Source: Archegozetes longisetosus (taxonomy: Eukaryota > Arthropoda > Arachnida > Sarcoptiformes > Trhypochthoniidae). Taken from it: a stretch of DNA of 64,000 bases. Positions 58,623 through 64,000 of this stretch are shown piece after piece. Both the position numbers and the translations under genes were made by a program. The DNA is taken from NCBI GenBank assembly GCA_018873245.2, contig JAEMBT020000009.1, positions 8,201,288 to 8,265,287 of the forward strand. The letters run 5' to 3'. Position 1 is the first letter of the stretch. Each line of letters opens with the position of its first letter. Below the pieces are notes generated by a model that worked only from the letters and a program-made list of their open reading frames with translations, was not told where the DNA came from and did not search any database.

Positions 58623-61469
58623 ATGTTTTCAATAAGGTTGCCACGTGTCATATCTAAAAGATCAATATTGATATTTTTAGGTCTGTTTTTTGCGTTCATA
58701 TTAATCTATTATCTAACAAATCGTAACAAAGAGAGAAATATTTTATTCAATGAGTTTAAAGTTAGTAAAGGCTCAGTGGATAAAAGTTTAAATGATGTGA
58801 GTGAATGGAGAAATAGACTTAGACAACAAATTGAAGAAAATTTGTTCAGAGTTTCTCAAGATGTGAGAGATTGGTTTATTGATAAAGCCTACAATGAAAC
58901 TGAATCGAGTTGGCCTTCACTACTGGCCAGTCAATATTTGGAATTTGTTGAGAACGGAAATCGGTATAATTTTGAAGTTTCACAAAATAAAAGACGTGTA
59001 AAGTTAGTTCATTATATTATTGGAGAGATGTTGGAGGGAAATGGAGAGTTTATTAACCAAATTGTAGATGGATTATGGCTTATTTTAGAAGAAAGTACTT
59101 GGGTATTACCGGCGCATCTTTCTATGCAGAGCCAAGGATTTGGATTACCAGACCCTGCAGAATTTGTGATAGATCTCGGAGCAGGTGAATGGGCAGCATT
59201 TATCTCATGGATTAAGTTAGTCATCGGTATCAACATTTCTTTATTTCATCTTTTCAATGTTTTTCAATATATTCAATATTATCAAAAAACTAAAGGGTGC
59301 CCGGGAAATAGTGTTGATGAAATTTAAATACAGTGCGAGGCCAGGTTGTCGCGCACGCATGATCAATGGCATATGGAATTAGAAGCAAATTATACTATTA
59401 GGTACACCCTCGCGCAAAAAATCATTAAAATATATATTGTGGTTTAAATATAAATAAAGTTGAATGCGATAAACTCAGGAAACGCATTATGCAATTTTAC
59501 GAAAACTATACGGATAGGCACAAAACTAGAACCTGGTTACACTTCACCTCTAAGATGAAAATGCTCCTAATGCGTCCCAGATCTGTCCCATTGAGAAGTT
59601 TTAGGTTATATGCAAAGCTAATTACAAGAAGAATAATATAAAGGCAAAATAAAAAATTTTGGGTTATATTACGAAGAATATCATACGAAGTTGGGAGACA
59701 GTACAAAAAAATAATAGCAGAGGTGAACAGAAACGCGATTAATTAGGTATAAGGAGGTTCTAGCTCCATACAAATCTAATGATCAATAGTCAACATATGC
59801 GATATTATTCTGCTACATTTAAGTTTTTTATTAAAGAGATTAAAAGTTTTTGTAATTTTAAACGACATCATAACATTTCCCGAGCACCGTTTATATTTAA
59901 AAATATATAGTTTAAAACGATATATATATTACTATTTCCTTCACAACCCGAATAATTCGATGAAATTCAGGTGAAAAGCTGGCAAAGATATCTCCAGTGA
60001 TAATAAAACGCATCGATTATGAGTTAGATCGTCGAATAATTAGACCATTTTTAGAAAATTCTCATGTGAATTGGATGGGATTTAATGGCCATAAAGTTAA
60101 TAATTGGAATGTTTGGATTAATACCAATATTCTGACAACCGCTTTATTAGCTGTAGACAATCAATATTTAAGGTATGAAGTCATTGAAAAAGCGATACGA
60201 AGTGTAGATAAGTTTCTAAATGGGTATCCAAACGATGGTGGATGTGATGAGGGACCGACTTATTGGGTACAAGCAGGTGGAAGACTAATTGAGTTTATAG
60301 ACTTGTTGTCATCTTTTACGAACTACGATTTGGACTGGTCTGAGAATGCATTCATTCAAAGTATTGGAACCTATATTTATAAGATTCACATTGACTACAA
60401 TAGATTTGTGAATTTCGGGGATTCATTTCCTTTTTACAGACCTGATCCCATAAAAGTATTGAAATATGGAATACTTTTTAAAGATCCCACAACCATACAG
60501 TTCGCATCTTATTTGTATGATCTAGACTTTAAAGACGATGATTTCTTTGATTCAACAATGACAGCATCTTTAAATGAATTCATCGAAACAATAGCCTTCC
60601 ACAAATTACTGAAAACAATACCACCAAAGGCCCCACTTTTGGCTGAATCGTGGCTTCCAGATCTACAGGTCGTAACATTGAGATCACAAGAAGGGTCAGC
60701 TAATGGACTATTCCTGGGAGCAAAAGCTGGAACTAATCGTATGTTGAATAAGAAATTTTTAGTGCATTTATAGTATGAAAAAATTGATTTCCTGAACTTA
60801 GAATTTTTACAAAATATCATTTCAGATGAAAATCATAATCACAATGATGTCGGGAACTTCGTTCTCTATGTTAATGGCTTCCCAGCGATAATAGATGTTG
60901 GAGTTGGTACTTATACAGCCCAGACATTCAGTGAAAATCGTTATAAGTTGTGGTATATGCAGTCTCAATGGCACAACACTCCAACCATTAATGGTGTTCA
61001 GCAACATGACGGAATCGAATATATGTCACACAATGTCAAATACACTAAATTAACAAATGGAGGAGAGTTTGAGGCAGACATTGCAGGTGCTTATCCTAAA
61101 GAAGCAGATGTCAAAAGTTGGGTCAGAAAGTTTACATTCGATAGAAGTTTGAATACAATAAATTTGGAAGAAACATATGAATTAAATAAATTTGTGGAAC
61201 CATTTATGGTTCACTTCATAACTATTTTGAGTGAGACTCATGCCGATGATGGTCAGATCATACTAAATGACAAAAATATTTCACTTATGATGCAGTATGA
61301 TTACAATATGTTTGAGGTTGAAGTAGATAAACCCGAATATAATGATGAAAGGATTTTAAAAGCGTGGGGCGATCGTATCTCTCGTATTACGTTAACTTCC
61401 AAAAGTGATTCATTAAAAGGGAAATTCAATACTATTTTTAGATTGAATTCTGATCAGTGGTCGAATTAG
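58623..61469 (+). CDS. Heparinase II/III-like polysaccharide lyase, gene 3 (membrane-anchored)
   Basis: Diverged paralogue of genes 1 and 2. Exons 58623-59226, 59971-60738 and 60826-61469 (introns phase 1 at the same positions; exon 2 has exactly the same 768-nt length) give 671 residues. In place of a cleavable signal it has a basic N-terminus (RLPRVISKRS) followed by a hydrophobic segment at about residues 16-35, suggesting a type II membrane anchor. Conserved motifs: LILEESTWVLPAHL, GLPDPAEFVIDLGAGE, NNWNVWINTN, NDGGCDEGPTYW, NHNHNDVGNFVLY and WHNTPTINGVQQ. Intron 1 (744 bases) carries an inserted element. Same predicted lyase activity but probably held at a membrane (inference). Confidence 0.84.
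59296..59888. mobile_element. Putative non-autonomous DNA element in intron 1 of heparinase gene 3
   Basis: Inverted ends GGTGCCCGGGAAAT (59296-59309) and ATTTCCCGAGCACC (59875-59888) differ at one base. They bound 593 bases that are absent from the intron of gene 2 (94 bases in total). The inside has only short frames and no recognised transposase. Target duplication not clear. Confidence 0.6.
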
Positions 61470-61885
61470 TGACCGTAAATTGAATCTATAACGTTTCTGA
61501 AAAGTCAGTCATAATTATTAGTATTAAAGTTTAGATAAGTTGCTTCAAAGTAAAATAAGATATATTTTATTTTATAGAAGTTGTTTAATTACAAATTTTT
61601 GTACTATCTTTTTGAAACATATACTTATTGAAATTTATTCGTTTTATAATACTATAATGCACATTTTAAAACATTGATGATCAATAGCAACCAGAGTAAA
61701 GTGATGCTTCAGCATTTATCTATCAGATCCTAGCGCTAAAAGTAACGCCTCACAAATTTTGATCTTATTAAATCAAATTTAATTTATCTCAATGGAATGC
61801 ACAAAGATACGCCTAAAAAAGATTAAGAAGTCATCTATATGATCATTAAAGAATAAATAATGCCAACATAACATTCGATTAAATA
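61470..61885. other. Intergenic
   Basis: 3' flank of heparinase gene 3, AT-rich, nothing recognised. Confidence 0.4.
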
Positions 61886-62310
61886 ATGACTTTCAAACAA
61901 GAAGCATTTCGTGAAAGTATTGTAGAATTTTATAATTTGCATTTAGACCAACTGAGATAGATTACTGCTGATTACTTAGCTGATGAGACTGTGCCTAAAA
62001 GTATAGTACACTTTATTTTATAAAAGCATTTGAATCTAGGAGACGTGCAAAGAAGAGTGGCAAGAAGTAGACCTGTAAAAATAGTGACTAATAAGAATGT
62101 TAATAGAGAAAAACTTTGACTACGAAAGCAAAGTTTCCCAGCGAAAATGTACAAAAATTCAATTTATCTAACAATATGCCTCATGTACTAAATTGATGAT
62201 TGTGAAGCAAAAAATATCAATCGGATCTAGTCTTGTCTTAAGTACGTTGATTTGAACGTTATCTAAAAGAGTCGCAACAGGGACCAAACCAACCCAAGAA
62301 AAGCAGTAGA
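61886..62310 (+). pseudogene. Tc1-type transposase, N-terminal relic
   Basis: Read from ATG at 61886 through several stop codons: an N-terminal helix-turn-helix (FRESIVEFYNLHLDQ, ITADYLADETVPKSIVHFIL) followed by GDVQRRVARSRPVKIVTN, the GRP-type hinge of paired-like Tc1 transposases. At least four in-frame stops (for example TAG at 61958) and loss of the catalytic domain make it dead. It may be of the same family as the C-terminal relic at 43705-44024. Confidence 0.65.
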
Positions 62311-62439
62311 CGATGGACTACTTTCAGCTGGACATTAAGTCCAATTATACTCAAATGTGATGGAATTTTGTTTTAAAAAATTAGCTTCAATAAAGTTTTT
62401 GATAAAAGTTATTTGAATTTTGGTAATCTCATTCGAGAA

Positions 62440-62720
62440 TTTTATTCGTGAGGCATTATTTAATAATCTTGCAGAATATTCAATATAACGTTTAAAGCAA
62501 ATCTAAAATCAAAATTGACAACAATTAATATGTATCACATGGTGATCGACATAACCACGTTCTTTTCTTGTCACTACCAAAGTTTTTCAAGTTCTCAAAT
62601 TTACATAAAACTAACGCTAATAAATCACAATGAATTAAATAGAAAGCATAAGTGATGAACTACTCTTCGAAAGATAGCTAATAAATAGTTAAATAGGTGG
62701 CATTTCGGTTTAACTGGCCT
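62440..62720 (+). other. Diverged copy of the zinc-finger gene's 5' flank
   Basis: Aligns with about 42485-42725 upstream of the CCCH/RING gene, with shared blocks such as AATATTCAATATA, GTATCACA, GATGA-TACTCTTC and AATAGTTAAATA. The similarity stops just before the place where the start codon would be, so no coding part is left. Confidence 0.5.
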
Positions 62721-62792
62721 TAATTGTGGAAAATTTCAGACCTATGAAAAAGCCTCAAAAACAATAACATAAATACCCCATAACTGTAATAT

Positions 62793-64000
62793 ATCGGTTG
62801 AGGGAAAAGTTTTTTGGTTTGAAACTTCCGCTGTTGCTATAGCACTGATATTTACATATGTTATTGTTTAATGTGTGTAAATGAGATTTATTTATATTTC
62901 ATTAAATTCACGTGCGTTTAAAGTTTAATAAATTACAATGAAATCATATGAATTGGATATTGAACAGCGTTCGGTCATCAAATTCTTTGTGAAAAAGGGA
63001 AAAGATGTGTCAGAAATACATAATGAGCTGGTGTCTGTTTATGGCGATAATTGTCTATCACTTGAGAATGTTCGTTATTGGGTTAAAGAGTTTAGACTAT
63101 ATAAAAGAGAAAGTGTTTTTACTGCTGAACGAAGTGGAAGACCGATCACAGCAAGGACAAATGAAAATATAAGGGAAATACAGAATATGATACAAGCAGA
63201 TAGACATGTTTCAACTCGTTTTATGGCCGCTAAATTGGGTATTGATCAACACAGTGTAAGAGATATCATACATCGTGATTTAGGGTACAACAAAATAAAT
63301 GCTCGCTGGGTACCTAAGACTTTAACCGATTACGAGATGACCAGCCGATGTTTGTGGGCAGAGAATTTTGTCCAGCAATATGAGTCTAAATGGCTGGAAT
63401 TCAAACAGTGTTTTGTAACAGTGGATGAAACATGGTTGTTATATGAGGAACCAATACCCAAACACAGTGCGGCTGAATGGAGGATACCATCAGAAGAACC
63501 TCCAGTAAGAGCTAAAATTAGCAAGACCAAAAGGAAGGTTATGGAAGTTTTCTTTTGGGACATGTATGGAATAATTATGATCGAGTATTTTTCATCTGGT
63601 ACAAAAATAAAGGCCGAACATTACTCTAATTTAATTAGAAAATTAGCAAGAACACTCGTCCATAAACGTCCTCATATGAGAAGACGGGGAGTCTTACTGT
63701 TGCAAGATAACGCAAGAGTGCATATTAATCGTCGTGTAGATCAGGCCCTAACTGACCATCGCATTGAGGTCACAGGTCATCCTCCATATAGTCCTGATTT
63801 GGCCTGTTCCGATTATCAATTATTTCCTAATTTGAAAAAATTTTTGGCAGATAAACACTTTGATAATGAAGAAGAATTGAAAACTGCTGTTAACGAATGG
63901 GCTGATTCACTGCCACAAAAATTTTTTGAAAATGGAATCGATGCATTATTGGCAAGAAGTAAAAAGTGCATTGAGTTGGGCGGAAGTTATATAATTGATT
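62793..64000 (+). mobile_element. Mariner transposon, right end outside window
   Basis: A mariner-like left end is proposed at about 62793 (TATCGGTTGAGGGAAAAGTT, which has the AAAAGT signature after a TA), 145 bases before the transposase start. The right terminal repeat lies beyond 64000, so the border is unconfirmed. Confidence 0.55.
62938..64000 (+). CDS. Mariner transposase, intact, cut by window end
   Basis: DNA transposase of the mariner (IS630/Tc1/mariner) superfamily. The frame is open for 354 codons from ATG at 62938 to the window edge, and the last residues (KKCIELGGSYIID) correspond to the usual end of the protein, so almost all of it is present. The N-terminal helix-turn-helix region includes NVRYWVKEF, and the hinge is RSGRPIT; next come VSTRFMAAKLGI and WVPKTL (canonical WVPHEL). 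The catalytic Asp residues lie in VTVDETW, LLQDNARVH and YSPDLACSDYQLF, with 34 residues between the second and third, giving D,D34D. No stop or frameshift is seen, suggesting recent activity. Confidence 0.93.
   Translation, partial: MKSYELDIEQRSVIKFFVKKGKDVSEIHNELVSVYGDNCLSLENVRYWVKEFRLYKRESVFTAERSGRPITARTNENIREIQNMIQADRHVSTRFMAAKLGIDQHSVRDIIHRDLGYNKINARWVPKTLTDYEMTSRCLWAENFVQQYESKWLEFKQCFVTVDETWLLYEEPIPKHSAAEWRIPSEEPPVRAKISKTKRKVMEVFFWDMYGIIMIEYFSSGTKIKAEHYSNLIRKLARTLVHKRPHMRRRGVLLLQDNARVHINRRVDQALTDHRIEVTGHPPYSPDLACSDYQLFPNLKKFLADKHFDNEEELKTAVNEWADSLPQKFFENGIDALLARSKKCIELGGSYIID

Noticed and set aside
63330-63563. Minus-strand open frame
   Set aside because: It is antisense to the intact mariner transposase.
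1-64000. CRISPR arrays, bacterial operons, Shine-Dalgarno sites, rRNA
   Set aside because: None seen; gene structure with GT-AG introns and TATA boxes is eukaryotic throughout, so the bacterial-type lyases are not part of a bacterial contig.

Overview
This is eukaryotic, most probably arthropod, DNA. It is strongly AT-rich and has spliced genes with GT-AG introns (some only 50 to 110 bases), animal-type genes (an intersectin and a ZC3H11A-like zinc-finger gene) and many DNA transposons. A mite or another small arthropod would fit, but nothing here fixes the taxon. There is no operon structure, ribosome binding site or CRISPR array. Coding exons were joined by reading splice sites and phases by eye.

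Layout. (1) 1-2192, minus strand: the 5' half of an intersectin/Dap160 gene that runs off the left edge. (2) 4048-35127, plus strand: a tandem array of five carboxylesterase/cholinesterase-like genes with one five-exon plan (73 and 92 nt, about 589 nt, about 844 nt, then 187-223 nt). Genes 1, 3 and 5 look intact, gene 2 has a nonsense codon, and gene 4 loses its last nine residues. The array grew with its flanks, and exons have been exchanged between copies. A broken piece of the intersectin 5' end lies between genes 2 and 3. (3) 35342-45208: nested mobile DNA. It holds a decayed hAT element, an intact hAT element inside a terminal-repeat/palindrome element with tRNA-like boxes, a small three-exon CCCH+RING gene (42745-43532), a Tc1-type relic and a second palindrome element. 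(4) 46034-61469, plus strand: three heparinase II/III-like polysaccharide lyase genes of bacterial type, each with two phase-1 introns, plus a remnant of a fourth. They form a duplicated two-gene unit that has been invaded by a DUF7869-like element and several MITEs. (5) 61886-64000: a Tc1 relic and an apparently intact mariner transposase that reaches the right edge.

The two arrays are the likely functional content: secreted or membrane-anchored hydrolytic and lyase enzymes, amplified in tandem, as expected for detoxification, digestion or a host/food interface (inference). Because the duplicated blocks give empty paralogous sites, many insertions can be read exactly with their target duplications: hAT-type with 8 bp, piggyBac-type with TTAA, a Spy-like insertion between AAA and TTT without duplication, and a tRNA-derived SINE with a 15-bp duplication.
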